DNA from: CAZGOM01 sp964542875
Lineage (GTDB): Bacteria; Planctomycetota; Phycisphaerae; Phycisphaerales; Phycisphaeraceae
Direction: 5' to 3'
DNA: 23,779 nt
Assembly (NCBI GenBank): GCA_964542875.1
Contig: CAZIWA010000086.1
Span: 1-23,779 of the forward strand
The notes beneath the pieces are model-generated. The model saw nothing but the letters and a program-made list of their open reading frames with translations. It had not been told where the DNA came from and searched no databases. Of the stretch, positions 7,449 through 15,498 are shown piece after piece (position 1 is the first letter of the stretch; the number at the start of each line of letters is the position of its first letter). The position numbers and the translations under genes are program-made.

Positions 7449-8741
7449 TTAGCCGATGACTTTGTTGATCTTGTCTTTGATCCAGACTTCGATGCCGGGT
7501 CCGACTTCGGTCCACCAGGGGTCGACTTCGTAACCGCCTTCGTCGAAGGCTTTGTCGTAGGCGACATAGTTGAGGTAGGAATCGCCGTAGGCGGCGACGG
7601 CGAGGGGGCCGCGGTGGAGTTGCTTGGCGTAGAGCTGGTAGATGACGCTGAGCTCGGAGGGGAGCATGAGGATGCCGATGTCGCCGAAGCGGGTGTGGGT
7701 GATGCGGAAGGGATAGGTGTCGGTCTTGGTGTCCAGGCGGTGTTTTTTGAAGGCGGCGAGGATTTTTTCGGAGTCGCTGGATTTGGGGTCGGCCATTTTG
7801 TCCATGATTTCCTGGGGGGAGAACTGGACGGGGGCGAGGGGGCAGGTGAAGGTCTGGTCGTTCCAGGAGAATTTGCCGGGGGGCTGGGGGCGGGATTTGA
7901 GGAAGGCTTCGTCGAGGGCGTCGAAGAGGCGCACGCCAAAGAGGAGGTTGTTCCGGGAGGGGTTGGTGGAGGTGTATTTGCCGCCTGTGATGTCGCCGCC
8001 ACAGCCGTCGAAGAAGATGGGAAAGGTGTCGGGGTAGCGTTCTTCAAAGAGAGATAGGGCGATGCCGGTGGTGTCGCTGTGGATGACCCCGTCGACGTAG
8101 CCGACCTGGGGGTGGCAGGCGAAATAGCCCATGGAGACGCGGGGTTTGCCGGCGTCGTCGTAGAGAGTGACAAGGTCTAAAAGGGGATCAATGAGGCCGA
8201 TGGGGGCTTCCTTGACGGCGGGATCGCGGGTGATGCTCCAGCGGACGCTGGCCTTGCCGGGCTCCAGGAAGACGCGGCGGGTGCTGGGGAAGTTTTCCAC
8301 GGCATGGCTGGCGAAGGCGACGCCGGAGACGTTCCACAGGCCCGCATTGATGGCGTCTTTGATGGCGGTTTGGGTGCGGGCCAGAACGTCGGCGAAATAG
8401 GTTTCGTTATGGAAGGCGAACTTGGGATTGAAGGCGCGGAGGGTTTCGTGGGCTTCCTCGGTGATCATGGGCGCGGCGTGTGCGTGGTTGGCGTTCATGG
8501 TGGCGTTGGCGCGTGGCGTGGAGGCGCCACGGGCTAGGGCTTCTTCCATGCGGGTGTGAGACTTGCCGATGAGGTAGCAGTAATCGATGCCGGCCATGAC
8601 GTAACGCTGGCCGGCGTCTTCGATGATGAGGCCGCGGAGCCAGTTGTCGGAGATGAGTCTGGTGGCGGGGGGGAGGTATCCGCCACAGAGGTGAAGGCCC
8701 ATGGGGGGAGTGACGTTGACTTTGAAGGTGGTGGCGCGCAT
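7449..8741 (-). CDS. Neutral/alkaline non-lysosomal ceramidase-like protein
   Basis: The product is 430 residues. The family fold is indicated by an N-terminal VNVTPPMGLHLCGGY phrase, a metal-site-like NANHAHAAP (84-91, His86 and His88, in place of the usual T-H-T-H-S-x-P), FACHPQVGY (208-215, His210) and CGGDITGG (247-254). Neutral ceramidases cleave N-acyl-sphingosines, but in environmental bacteria most relatives are uncharacterised and act on unknown amides or esters. No signal peptide is seen, so a cytoplasmic location is likely. That is unusual for ceramidases proper and argues against a true ceramidase role. It is divergent from the sialidase-like gene across 126 bases. No clear Shine-Dalgarno is visible. 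Confidence 0.8.
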   Translation of the reverse strand: MRATTFKVNVTPPMGLHLCGGYLPPATRLISDNWLRGLIIEDAGQRYVMAGIDYCYLIGKSHTRMEEALARGASTPRANATMNANHAHAAPMITEEAHETLRAFNPKFAFHNETYFADVLARTQTAIKDAINAGLWNVSGVAFASHAVENFPSTRRVFLEPGKASVRWSITRDPAVKEAPIGLIDPLLDLVTLYDDAGKPRVSMGYFACHPQVGYVDGVIHSDTTGIALSLFEERYPDTFPIFFDGCGGDITGGKYTSTNPSRNNLLFGVRLFDALDEAFLKSRPQPPGKFSWNDQTFTCPLAPVQFSPQEIMDKMADPKSSDSEKILAAFKKHRLDTKTDTYPFRITHTRFGDIGILMLPSELSVIYQLYAKQLHRGPLAVAAYGDSYLNYVAYDKAFDEGGYEVDPWWTEVGPGIEVWIKDKINKVIG

Positions 8742-8749
8742 GGGAGTGG

Positions 8750-8781
8750 GGGTTCCGGGTTTTGGGACTCGGGTTCCGGGT
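8750..8781 (+). repeat. Short G-rich direct repeat between divergent genes
   Basis: The 11-mer GGGTTCCGGGT occurs exactly at 8750-8760 and 8771-8781, 21 bp apart, with GGACTC between. Similar degenerate G-rich phrases (GGGTCTAGAG, GGGACTCGGGACGC) occur near glyA. It lies between the ceramidase-like and sialidase-like starts and could be either regulatory or a decayed simple repeat. Confidence 0.45.
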
Positions 8782-8867
8782 GCAGAATTTTAAGAAGCGG
8801 AGATAGGGTATCTGATTGGGTTTATGATGGAAATGACCGATTACAACCAACTCATGAGGGCCTGCGG

Positions 8868-10070
8868 ATGTATCGCATAAGCAAAGAGAAAGTGATTGCG
8901 TACAAAGAGGGTGCGGCGCCGGTGATTGGGTTTGTGGCGTATGTGGATGCACAGAAGCCGGTGATCGTGCGGCGGCATGGGTGGGAGGTGGGGGACGATG
9001 TTCACGATGATTTTTATGATCTGGTGAGCCAGGACAACGGCAAGACGTGGAGCGAGCCGACGCTTTCACTGAAGAACTACGAGGCCGATGGGGGAAAGTA
9101 CATCCATACGGAGAATGCGGCGATCCTGGTGCCTGAGCGAAATCGGCTGCTGACCTTCACCAATGAATTGTTTCACAAGCTGCCGCTGCAGCATGCGGAA
9201 ATGGGCGCGCCGGCCCGGGTGCGCATGACGTGTTCTGCGCCTGGTGAGTTTTTAACGGCCAAGCCGTTTGTGACGGATTTTGGAATCAAGGGAGGTGTGT
9301 TCATCAGTTTCTGCCACCCTTTTCTGGATACGAAAGGGCGCGTGCTGGTGCCGGTGATGGGATACGCGTGGGACGGTGTGGATGGAGATTTGAAGTCCCT
9401 GGGCGTCGATCTGGATAAGGAGGGGAGGGGGCCGAGCTACAGCCTCTCGTGGCTGATGATCGGCGAGTTTGACGGGAACAACGACATCCACTGGAAGCTG
9501 AGCGCGAAGGTGCCGTTTGACATCAAGACGACATCACGCGGATTGTGCGAGCCGACCATCAATGAACTGGCGTCCGGAAAGCTGGTGATGGTGTGCCGGG
9601 GAAGCAACCACATCTGGCCCGATAAGCCGGGGCGCAAATGGGTGACGTTCAGCAGCAATGGCGGGCTGACGTGGACGCATGCTGAGCCTCTGGCGTACGA
9701 CACGGGGTATGTGCCGGAATCCAGCTCCTCGGGAAGCGCACTGATCCGGCACAGCCGGACGGGGAAGCTGTACTGGCTGGGCAACCTGTGCCGGGCAGGG
9801 CAGCGGGCCAATGGGAACATGCCACGGAGCCCGCTCTACATCGCGGAAGTGCAGGAGGAGCCGTTTGCGCTCAAGCGTGAGACGATCACGGAAATCGACG
9901 ATGCGCAGCCCGATGAGATTGCGGATGTGCAGCATTCGAATTTCAAGGTATATGAGGATCGGGAGACCGGAGAGCTTGTGATTTATCTGACGCGGTACAG
10001 CGAAAATGGGGTTGAGAACCTGGCATGGATGAAGGCGAACCACTACCGGTATCGGGTGGTGGTTGGTTAA
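8868..10070 (+). CDS. Sialidase/BNR-repeat-like protein
   Basis: The product is 400 residues from the ATG at 8868, chosen because GAGGG lies 7 bases upstream and the longer in-frame extension runs back into the divergent gene with low-complexity Gly-rich sequence. Two Asp boxes of the S-x-D-x-G-x-T-W type are visible: SQDNGKTW (54-61) and SSNGGLTW (262-269). These mark a six-bladed beta-propeller of the sialidase/exo-alpha-sialidase (BNR) superfamily. The Arg triad of true sialidases cannot be assigned with confidence. No signal peptide is present, so an intracellular sugar-processing enzyme is inferred. The divergent ceramidase-like gene may share its promoter region. Confidence 0.8.
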   Translation: MYRISKEKVIAYKEGAAPVIGFVAYVDAQKPVIVRRHGWEVGDDVHDDFYDLVSQDNGKTWSEPTLSLKNYEADGGKYIHTENAAILVPERNRLLTFTNELFHKLPLQHAEMGAPARVRMTCSAPGEFLTAKPFVTDFGIKGGVFISFCHPFLDTKGRVLVPVMGYAWDGVDGDLKSLGVDLDKEGRGPSYSLSWLMIGEFDGNNDIHWKLSAKVPFDIKTTSRGLCEPTINELASGKLVMVCRGSNHIWPDKPGRKWVTFSSNGGLTWTHAEPLAYDTGYVPESSSSGSALIRHSRTGKLYWLGNLCRAGQRANGNMPRSPLYIAEVQEEPFALKRETITEIDDAQPDEIADVQHSNFKVYEDRETGELVIYLTRYSENGVENLAWMKANHYRYRVVVG

Positions 10071-10080
10071 GGAAGTCGCG

Positions 10081-10333
10081 TGTCCCGCGTCCTGTGTCCC
10101 GCGTCGAAGAAAATCGAGGAGGGAAGAGGTTGGGAGGGGGAGTTTGGATACATGACGGATTCTGCAGAGAGAGCCGATTCAGGGAGATTGGCGAATGAGG
10201 AGTTCACTTATGTCGGTGGAGGTGGTTGATCGGGAGCCGGCGGGACGCCGGCGCTCCCGGTGCAGACGCAGAATCCGTCACGCGCCCGGGGAGTTGAGTT
10301 TTTCGACGGGGGACTCGGGACGCAGGACGCGGG
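10081..10333. repeat. Nested inverted repeats in the intergenic region before glyA
   Basis: The outer arms are 10081-10108 (TGTCCCGCGTC twice, then GAA) and, inverted and imperfect, 10302-10333 (TTCGACGGGGGAC, then CAGGACGCGGG). The inner arms are exact: TGACGGATTCTGC at 10153-10165 and its complement at 10268-10280. At the centre, 10231-10259 folds on CGGGAGCCGGCG/CGCCGGCGCTCCCG with a 2-nt bulge. These repeats account for most of the gap 10071-10411. The rest holds a TACAAT hexamer at 10347-10352 that could be the glyA -10 box, without a convincing -35. Confidence 0.65.
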
Positions 10334-10411
10334 GCGGCATCTTGGTTACAATGTTGCGCTTTCCCACCGGCGGGCCGGTCGGCCCCCGGGTCAATGCACC
10401 TTGGAGCGCCC

Positions 10412-11680
10412 ATGACCGGAACCAACCCCATCGCCGCCGCCGACCCCGCCATTTGGAACCTGATTCAGCAGGAAGCTGCGCGTCAGGAGAGCACGCTTGA
10501 GCTGATCGCCAGCGAAAACCACGCCAGCCCGGCTGTGATGGCTGCGATGGGCACCGTGCTGACCAACAAATACGCCGAAGGCTATCCCAAGGCGCGTTAC
10601 TACCGCGGTTGCGAGTTTCACGACGGCATTGAGCAGCTTGCCATCGACCGGGCCAAGCAGTTGTTTGGGTGTCAGTTCGTGAACGTTCAGCCGCACTCTG
10701 GCGCCCAGGCCAATGCCGCTGTGTTCATGGCGCTGATGGAAGCCGGTGACACGTTCGCCAGCCTGGTGCTGTCTGACGGCGGGCACCTCTCACACGGGAT
10801 GAAAATCAACTTCTCGGGCAAGTATTTCAAGCCGGTGCACTACCCGCTGATCTATGACCTTGCGAACCCGAAGTTTGAGCAGATCGACTACGACGCGGTC
10901 GAGAAGGTGTGCCTGGAGAACAAGCCGAAGATGATCCTTTGCGGGTACTCGGCTTACCCCCGGACGATCGACTTCAAGCGTTTCCGGGAGATCGCCGACA
11001 AGTGCGGCGCGATCCTGATGGCAGACATTGCGCACATCGCGGGCCTGGTGGCCGGCGGGGCGCATCCCTCACCCTTCCCGCACGCGCACGTGGTGACCAC
11101 GACCACGCACAAGACGCTGCGCGGGCCGCGAGGCGGGATCATCATGACCAACGATCCGGAGATCGCCAAGAAGATCGACAAGGCCGTGTTCCCCGGCATG
11201 CAGGGCGGCCCGCTGATGCACGTGATTGCGGCGAAGGCCGTTTGCTTCGGCGAAGATCTGAAGCCTGAGTTCAAGGCTTATGCGGCGCAGGTGGTGGCCA
11301 ACGCCAAGACGCTGGCCAATGAACTGACGAGCAAGGGTTACCGGTTGGTTTCGGGGGGGACGGACAACCACCTGATGCTGGTGGATCTGCGTTCGAAATA
11401 TGACGATGTGACCGGGTCTGACGCTTCGATCTGGCTGGAGAGCGCGGGGATGATCACCAACATGAATGGCGTGCCCAAGGACACGCGTCCGCCGAAGCTG
11501 ACTTCGGGGATTCGCATCGGGACGCCCGCGGTGACCACGCGCGGGTTTAAGGATGCGCAGATCAAGCAGATCGCAGGTTGGATCGACCGTGTGCTGGGCA
11601 GCAAGGGCGATGCCGCTGTTGCTGCTGCGGTGAAGGGTGAGATTGCGGCGCTTTGCAAGCAATTCCCGATGCCGCATTGA
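10412..11680 (+). CDS. glyA: Serine hydroxymethyltransferase
   Basis: The product is 422 residues, normal length for the PLP-dependent enzyme that interconverts serine and glycine while charging tetrahydrofolate with a one-carbon unit in the cytoplasm. The visible motifs are ELIASENHASP (30-40), NKYAEGYPKARYY (52-64), QPHSGAQANAAV (93-104), ADIAHIAGLVAGG (204-216) and VVTTTTHKTLRGPRGG (227-242), with Lys234 as the PLP Schiff-base lysine. The start at 10412 is preferred over an in-frame ATG at 10394 because GGAG lies 6 bases before it. It is followed by an intrinsic terminator and appears to be a single-gene transcript. Confidence 0.97.
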   Translation: MTGTNPIAAADPAIWNLIQQEAARQESTLELIASENHASPAVMAAMGTVLTNKYAEGYPKARYYRGCEFHDGIEQLAIDRAKQLFGCQFVNVQPHSGAQANAAVFMALMEAGDTFASLVLSDGGHLSHGMKINFSGKYFKPVHYPLIYDLANPKFEQIDYDAVEKVCLENKPKMILCGYSAYPRTIDFKRFREIADKCGAILMADIAHIAGLVAGGAHPSPFPHAHVVTTTTHKTLRGPRGGIIMTNDPEIAKKIDKAVFPGMQGGPLMHVIAAKAVCFGEDLKPEFKAYAAQVVANAKTLANELTSKGYRLVSGGTDNHLMLVDLRSKYDDVTGSDASIWLESAGMITNMNGVPKDTRPPKLTSGIRIGTPAVTTRGFKDAQIKQIAGWIDRVLGSKGDAAVAAAVKGEIAALCKQFPMPH

Positions 11681-11718
11681 GAGGGGAAGAGTCTGGGGTC
11701 TAGAGTTTTAATAAAGAG

Positions 11719-11759
11719 CAGGCCGCGAAGATTTCTTCGCGGCCTGTTTTGATTTTTTT
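11719..11759 (+). terminator. Rho-independent terminator of glyA
   Basis: A perfect 12-bp stem (CAGGCCGCGAAG 11719-11730 with CTTCGCGGCCTG 11735-11746) encloses the 4-nt loop ATTT and is followed by a T-rich tract interrupted by GA (11747-11759). It lies 38 bases after the glyA stop codon. Confidence 0.93.
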
Positions 11760-11977
11760 GGGGGATGTAGAGGAGAGTTGGTGCGAGAGGGCATTCGAAG
11801 GCTTTGTTCTGAAAATCCATCAGACGGAGCGGAAAGATCAAAAACACTCTCTTCCGGCCCGGAGTACTGCCACCTTTTCCCTGAGGAGGAAGGGCTTTCA
11901 GGCAGAGCCTAGCTCGACAATGCTACAACCGTGACGCGAATCCAGTTCGAATGATCGAGAAGAAGAGTGATAGGGTC

Positions 11978-12094
11978 GCGCTTTCAGCGCTTACTTGAGA
12001 AGAAAAGAAGAATCAATCAAAGGGCGTTTGCACCAGGGCCTACGCGCTGGGAAGCGCTGCGACCCTGGCTGTCATAAGGTCGGGCCTTTGGCCC
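11978..12094 (+). repeat. Composite A-B-C palindromic element, diverged copy
   Basis: Hairpin A is GCGCT-TTC-AGCGC (11978-11990). A purine-rich spacer of 42 nt follows. Hairpin B has arms CCAGGG (12033-12038) and CCCTGG (12063-12068), with a nested GCGCT/AGCGC stem in its loop. Then come a 13-nt linker and hairpin C, GGGCC-TTT-GGCCC (12082-12094). The order matches the copies at 18053-18169 and 23000-23113, although the stem sequences differ. The foot of hairpin B on the opposite strand is ACAG instead of GTAG. It lies between the convergent 3' ends of glyA and the GH-like gene. The remaining part of this 647-base gap (11760-11977) shows no recognisable feature. Confidence 0.6.
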
Positions 12095-12120
12095 TGAGGA
12101 AAAAGCGCAGATTGAAGAGG

Positions 12121-12152
12121 AAGACATGTTCACGCAGACGAGAGCATGCCAC
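12121..12152 (+). repeat. Palindromic ACATGTTCACGC...GAGAGCATGCCAC repeat
   Basis: AAGACATGTTCACGCAGACG continues into AGAGCATGCCAC, nearly identical to the element at 7392-7423. The inner arms are CATG-x-TC and GAGAGCATG, one of them here with a T substitution that weakens the stem. It lies 26 bp downstream of the composite element, in the gap between convergent genes. Confidence 0.7.
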
Positions 12153-12278
12153 CCAGAATTGTGTGTTCTGGCGTTAGGGTTTGTCTGAAAACACGATGGG
12201 AGTGAGGAAGAAGATACACCCGTGAAGAATGAGGTTTGTCTGTGATTTGGCAGAATCAATGGGTATCGAGTCCACTAT

Positions 12279-12309
12279 GGTGGGCCTCGAAGACTCGGCG
12301 CCACCCTAC
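12279..12309 (-). repeat. REP-like hairpin with GTAG foot and TCGAAGACTCG loop
   Basis: The arms GGTGG (12279-12283) and CCACC (12301-12305), plus inner GCC/GGC pairs, enclose TCGAAGACTC, and CTAC follows at 12306-12309. On the minus strand this is GTAG directly before the stem. The loop shares the CTCGAAGACTCG phrase with hairpin B of the elements at 18053, 22396 and 23000. It ends 18 bp from the stop codon of the GH-like gene. Confidence 0.65.
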
Positions 12310-12327
12310 GAAGAGAGTTTTCAGAGC

Positions 12328-13935
12328 CTAGTAGCCGACGTTGGGGTTGTAGCGGGAGACTTTGATGCCAGCGACTTTTTTGAGCTTAAGGATTCTGGGG
12401 GAGGGGACTTTGCCGGCGGCGACGTCGCGGAGGTAGTCGGCGGAGCCGAGGCGGCGGTAGAAGAACCAGTTGTAGGGGTTTTCGAATTGAGCTTCGATGT
12501 CCCAGTGGATCGATCCGGGGAAGCCGGCGTCGTGGATTTTTTCCAGCGCGTCCTTGGCGAGGTTAACGGGGTCAAAGGCTTTGTCCCAGAGTGTGCCGTT
12601 GGGGTAGACCTGGGTCTTTTTGGAAGCCTGGAGGGCTTTGTAATAATCGGATCGGTGGGCGTCCCCGATGACGTAGGTGGCTTGGAAGAGGCCTTGATCG
12701 ACCATGCCTTTGTAGTCGATGCCGGAGTTCTGGAATTTTTCGCCGTCAGCGGGAACGATGGCTGAGAGGCCTTGCTTTTTGGCGATAAGGCGTTTGTGGA
12801 GCTTGTGGACGAAGGCGGTAAAGATTTCCTGTCGGACAGCGTTCATTTCCGGTGAGTCGCATTCCTCGGGCAGGCGGGGAGCGCGGCCGAGCTTTTTGGT
12901 GAACACTTCGATGACGGGGGGCTCACAGACCATGAGGGGCAAGCCACGGGTGAAGGCGAGGCAGAGGCCGTCGCCGCCGTAAGCGATGAGTTCGTCGTAA
13001 TAGGCGAGGATGTGTTCCTGCGCGCCGGGGTGGGCCCAGGAGAAGAAGGCGAGGGGTTCCCCGTCTTCGTCAATGCAGCGCCATTCGGGGTGGTTCATGA
13101 ATGCGCTGGAGTCGAATACGCCGGTCCAGGGGTACGCGGCTTCAAAACCTTGGAGGCGGAGGTAAAAGTGGAATTCAATGCCAAGGCGGCGACAGGAGCG
13201 GAGCGCCTCGGCGTTTGGATCGATGCCGAGTGCGCGGAGCTTGATGATGGCTTCCTGCGCGCGCAGGTCGCAGTCGCGATAGCCCCAGGCCAGGTCGGAG
13301 GTGAGGACGCTGCCGGTTTTGGAGAAGGAGTTCATGGTGCAGTCGGCATTGGCGGGGCTGTAGAGCATGCGGAAGACGTCGGTTTGGGCCAGGGGCTCAA
13401 ATTGGGAGCGGATGGTGTCGAGGTCTTTAAAGCCTTTTAAGGCAAAGTAGGACCAGCCGTCGTTGGTGGCGACCATGTTGCGATTGAATTTGGGTTTGTC
13501 TGCGGGGACGGCGCGGATGTAGAACAGACCGGCGCCCCAGGTGCCGCGGTAGTGCGTGACTTCCGGCGGATCGACACGGGAGACGTAGAGTTTTTTGCCG
13601 GTCATGTCGAAGTGGCCCAGGTGCACCTCCTGGATGTTGGTGCCGGTGCCGCCATGCTCGGGGAAGAATTGGAAATAGCCTTCGGAGCCGTCGACGCGGA
13701 AGCGAATCTGGGTGCGGGGGATGGCGACGTAGAGGTCATAGCCGCCTGAGAGATTGAGATCGAGTGCGAGTTCCTGGAAGGGGGCGTGCGCGCCCATGGT
13801 GAGGCCGGTGCCGGAGAAGTCGGCGTGTTCGTAGGGGACGGTGGTCCAGCCGAGGTTGTTGCCTTTGGCGGGGATGAAGGGGCTGTGAATGAGTTTGGGG
13901 AGGTCGGTGAAGAGGACTTCGTTTTGGAGGCGCAT
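12328..13935 (-). CDS. Glycoside-hydrolase-like protein (probable TIM barrel), function unknown
   Basis: The product is 535 residues with no signal peptide. The first 160 or so residues look like a beta-rich domain (GGYDLYVAIPRTQIRFRVDG, a sandwich-like pattern). From about residue 220 the sequence reads like a TIM barrel of family-10-like glycosyl hydrolases: an Arg/Leu-rich helix, EFHFYLRLQGFEAAYPW, NHPEWRCIDEDGEPL, WAHPGAQEHILAYYDELI and YGGDGLCLAFTRGLPL, the last four being typical of hypothetical GHL proteins in planctomycetes and Lentisphaerae. The catalytic acids are not assigned. AAGGG lies 5 bases before the ATG, and a promoter lies just upstream (13953-13981). A role in sugar degradation is inferred only. 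Confidence 0.7.
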   Translation of the reverse strand: MRLQNEVLFTDLPKLIHSPFIPAKGNNLGWTTVPYEHADFSGTGLTMGAHAPFQELALDLNLSGGYDLYVAIPRTQIRFRVDGSEGYFQFFPEHGGTGTNIQEVHLGHFDMTGKKLYVSRVDPPEVTHYRGTWGAGLFYIRAVPADKPKFNRNMVATNDGWSYFALKGFKDLDTIRSQFEPLAQTDVFRMLYSPANADCTMNSFSKTGSVLTSDLAWGYRDCDLRAQEAIIKLRALGIDPNAEALRSCRRLGIEFHFYLRLQGFEAAYPWTGVFDSSAFMNHPEWRCIDEDGEPLAFFSWAHPGAQEHILAYYDELIAYGGDGLCLAFTRGLPLMVCEPPVIEVFTKKLGRAPRLPEECDSPEMNAVRQEIFTAFVHKLHKRLIAKKQGLSAIVPADGEKFQNSGIDYKGMVDQGLFQATYVIGDAHRSDYYKALQASKKTQVYPNGTLWDKAFDPVNLAKDALEKIHDAGFPGSIHWDIEAQFENPYNWFFYRRLGSADYLRDVAAGKVPSPRILKLKKVAGIKVSRYNPNVGY

Positions 13936-13952
13936 TTGAACCCTTGGGAGCT

Positions 13953-13981
13953 TGTATAGGAACAGAGGTTAAAGGGTACAA
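13953..13981 (-). promoter_or_regulatory. Candidate sigma70-type promoter of the GH-like gene
   Basis: On the minus strand a TTGTAC (-35, 13976-13981) and a TATACA (-10, 13953-13958) are separated by exactly 17 bp. The predicted start is about 11 bases before the ATG at 13935, leaving just enough room for the AAGGG ribosome-binding site. Confidence 0.45.
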
Positions 13982-14053
13982 GGCGTGAGGAAGCTGTGCA
14001 ATTAGTGATGTGTTTCTTGTGACTTATCGGGAGAGATTAAAACCATGAGCAGA

Positions 14054-14230
14054 TTTTTAACTGCGAAGGCGTGAAGACGCGAAGGGAAGAGGCGAAAAGA
14101 GGGAGAAAATCAGATAAAGGCCGCAAGATGTCTGATGGTAAATCCCGAGTTTTTGAAAGCTGCTTCTGATCGACTCAATCTTCACTCTTTTACTTTCTGC
14201 CTCTTCCCTTCGCGTCTTCGCGGTAAAAGT
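14054..14230. repeat. Inverted pair of TTAAC...GAAGAC repeats (copies 3 and 4)
   Basis: The plus-strand copy at 14054-14094 (TTTTTAACTGCGAAGGCGTG, then AAGACGCGAAGGGAAGAGG) and the minus-strand copy at 14199-14230 share an exact 21-bp stretch (14073-14093 against 14199-14219). About 105 bp of AT-richer DNA separates them, including a small ATCAGA/TCTGAT stem near 14109-14136. The outside ends are TTTTAA-like on both sides. It fills most of the gap between the GH-like promoter and the DinB-like 3' end. It could be a mobile MITE-like unit or a chance meeting of two repeats. Confidence 0.65.
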
Positions 14231-14256
14231 CCTACTTTTTCTCTGGCTTTGTTTTG

Positions 14257-14757
14257 TCACCAGCGGGGTGGGGCGCCGAGCTGACGTTTGAGCAGGGCGA
14301 TCTGGCCAACGTGGAGCATTTCATGGCGGACGCACCAAGTGCCGGAATCGGCTTTGGTTTTGGCGAACATGTGGGGTTTGAGGACGGGGGCGTCCAGGTC
14401 AGCATCGGTCATGGCGTGGAGCTGGGCGAGGGATGTGGTGTGGACGTTGGCGAGGGTGGAGAGAAGGGTGTCGGGCGAAGGATAGAGAGAGGGGTCTGGG
14501 GTGGGGACGGAACCGCGTCCAAAGAGAGTAAGGAAGGGAGTGCTGATGAGTGATTCATCGGCGGGGGTGCTGGGGCGCATGCGGTCCAGAAGGAGGCGGT
14601 ACTCCGCCATGGCGAGGTGGCCGACTTGCCAGGCAATGTGAGAAATGCCCGCTGGCGGGATGGTGAACCACCACGCTGCGGGCACTTCTTTAAGGGTTTC
14701 GAGGGTGTAGCCTCGGGTGATTTGAATCTGGTCGATGATGAAGGCTTTGCGGTCCAT
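14257..14757 (-). CDS. DinB-family (DinB_2) putative metal-dependent protein
   Basis: The product is 166 residues, normal length for the four-helix-bundle DinB/YfiT-like superfamily. The three expected metal ligands are visible: His47 in WQVGHLAMAEYR, His145 in VRHEM and His149 in LHVGQIALLKRQLG. Family members act as thiol-dependent transferases or hydrolases, and the substrate here is unknown. The start is 27 bases after the pirin stop on the same strand, so the two are very likely co-transcribed. The Shine-Dalgarno is weak, consistent with translational coupling. Confidence 0.85.
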   Translation of the reverse strand: MDRKAFIIDQIQITRGYTLETLKEVPAAWWFTIPPAGISHIAWQVGHLAMAEYRLLLDRMRPSTPADESLISTPFLTLFGRGSVPTPDPSLYPSPDTLLSTLANVHTTSLAQLHAMTDADLDAPVLKPHMFAKTKADSGTWCVRHEMLHVGQIALLKRQLGAPPRW

Positions 14758-14784
14758 TGAGATGGGTTCCAGAGGTCTGGAAGA

Positions 14785-15474
14785 TCATCCCAGATCAAAG
14801 ACCAGAGCGTCAACATCGTCAGTGAGGATGACTGCGGGTTCATCCGAGAGGGCGACACCGTCGCCGGGGGCGATGGTCTGGCCGTTGACCTTGCCGTTGC
14901 CGGAGATGACCTGGACCCAGGCGTGGCGGCCTTTGGCGATGGGCAGCGTGACAGGGCTGCCTGCGGCCGAGTGCGCCCGGGAGAGGGTGGCATCCGCATT
15001 GATGCCGACGAGTGCGCCGGTGGCGGCGGGGCCTGCGAGGGCCACGCTCTGGCCGGCGGCAGGGACGTCGTAACGCTTCTGGGCGTACGACGGGGTGAGG
15101 CCTTTGGCGGAGGGCATGATCCACACCTGGTAGAGGTGGAGCTTGTTATCCCGGTCGGGGTTGAATTCCGAGTGGGAGATGCCCGAGCCGGCGGTGATGC
15201 GCTGGATTTCACCTGGGCGGACGACGGCGCTGTGGCCGAGGCTGTCGTTGTGCTTGACCTGCCCTTCCAGAACGATGGTGATGATTTCCATGTCGCGGTG
15301 GGGGTGCATGCCGAAGCCCATGCCGGGGTCGATCCAGTCGTCATTGATGACGCGCAGGTTCCGGAAGCCCATGTGGGCGGGATCGTAGTATTCAGCGAAG
15401 GAGAAGGAGAAGCGGCTGTCGAGCCAGCCGTGGTTTGCGTGTCCGCGTGCTTCTGAGGGGCGATGGGTGATCAT
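14785..15474 (-). CDS. Pirin-family bicupin (YhhW/quercetinase-like)
   Basis: The product is 229 residues. The cupin metal site is intact: His57 and His59 in FGMHPHRDME, and His101 and Glu103 in GSGISHSEFN. The C-terminal cupin half ends VNGQTIAPGDGVALSDE. Bacterial pirins of this type can be quercetin 2,3-dioxygenases or stress-linked redox proteins, and the actual substrate is not deducible. An excellent AAGGAG lies 8 bases before the ATG. A palindrome upstream (15499-15520) suggests regulation, and the DinB-family gene follows in the same probable operon. Confidence 0.93.
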   Translation of the reverse strand: MITHRPSEARGHANHGWLDSRFSFSFAEYYDPAHMGFRNLRVINDDWIDPGMGFGMHPHRDMEIITIVLEGQVKHNDSLGHSAVVRPGEIQRITAGSGISHSEFNPDRDNKLHLYQVWIMPSAKGLTPSYAQKRYDVPAAGQSVALAGPAATGALVGINADATLSRAHSAAGSPVTLPIAKGRHAWVQVISGNGKVNGQTIAPGDGVALSDEPAVILTDDVDALVFDLG

Positions 15475-15498
15475 GGCTTTTCTCCTTTTGATATGAAC

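Noticed and set aside
8556..8867. N-terminal extension of the sialidase-like frame
   Set aside because: It overlaps the divergent ceramidase-like gene and encodes Gly/Ser-rich filler. The ATG at 8868 has a ribosome-binding site and begins the natural protein.
11995..12177. Small plus-strand open frame of 60 codons
   Set aside because: It runs through the composite element and the ACATGTTCACGC palindrome, so the frame is a by-product of repeats.
14057..14260. Small minus-strand open frame of 67 codons
   Set aside because: It is made of the inverted pair of dispersed repeats plus AT-rich filler, with no ribosome-binding site or codon bias.
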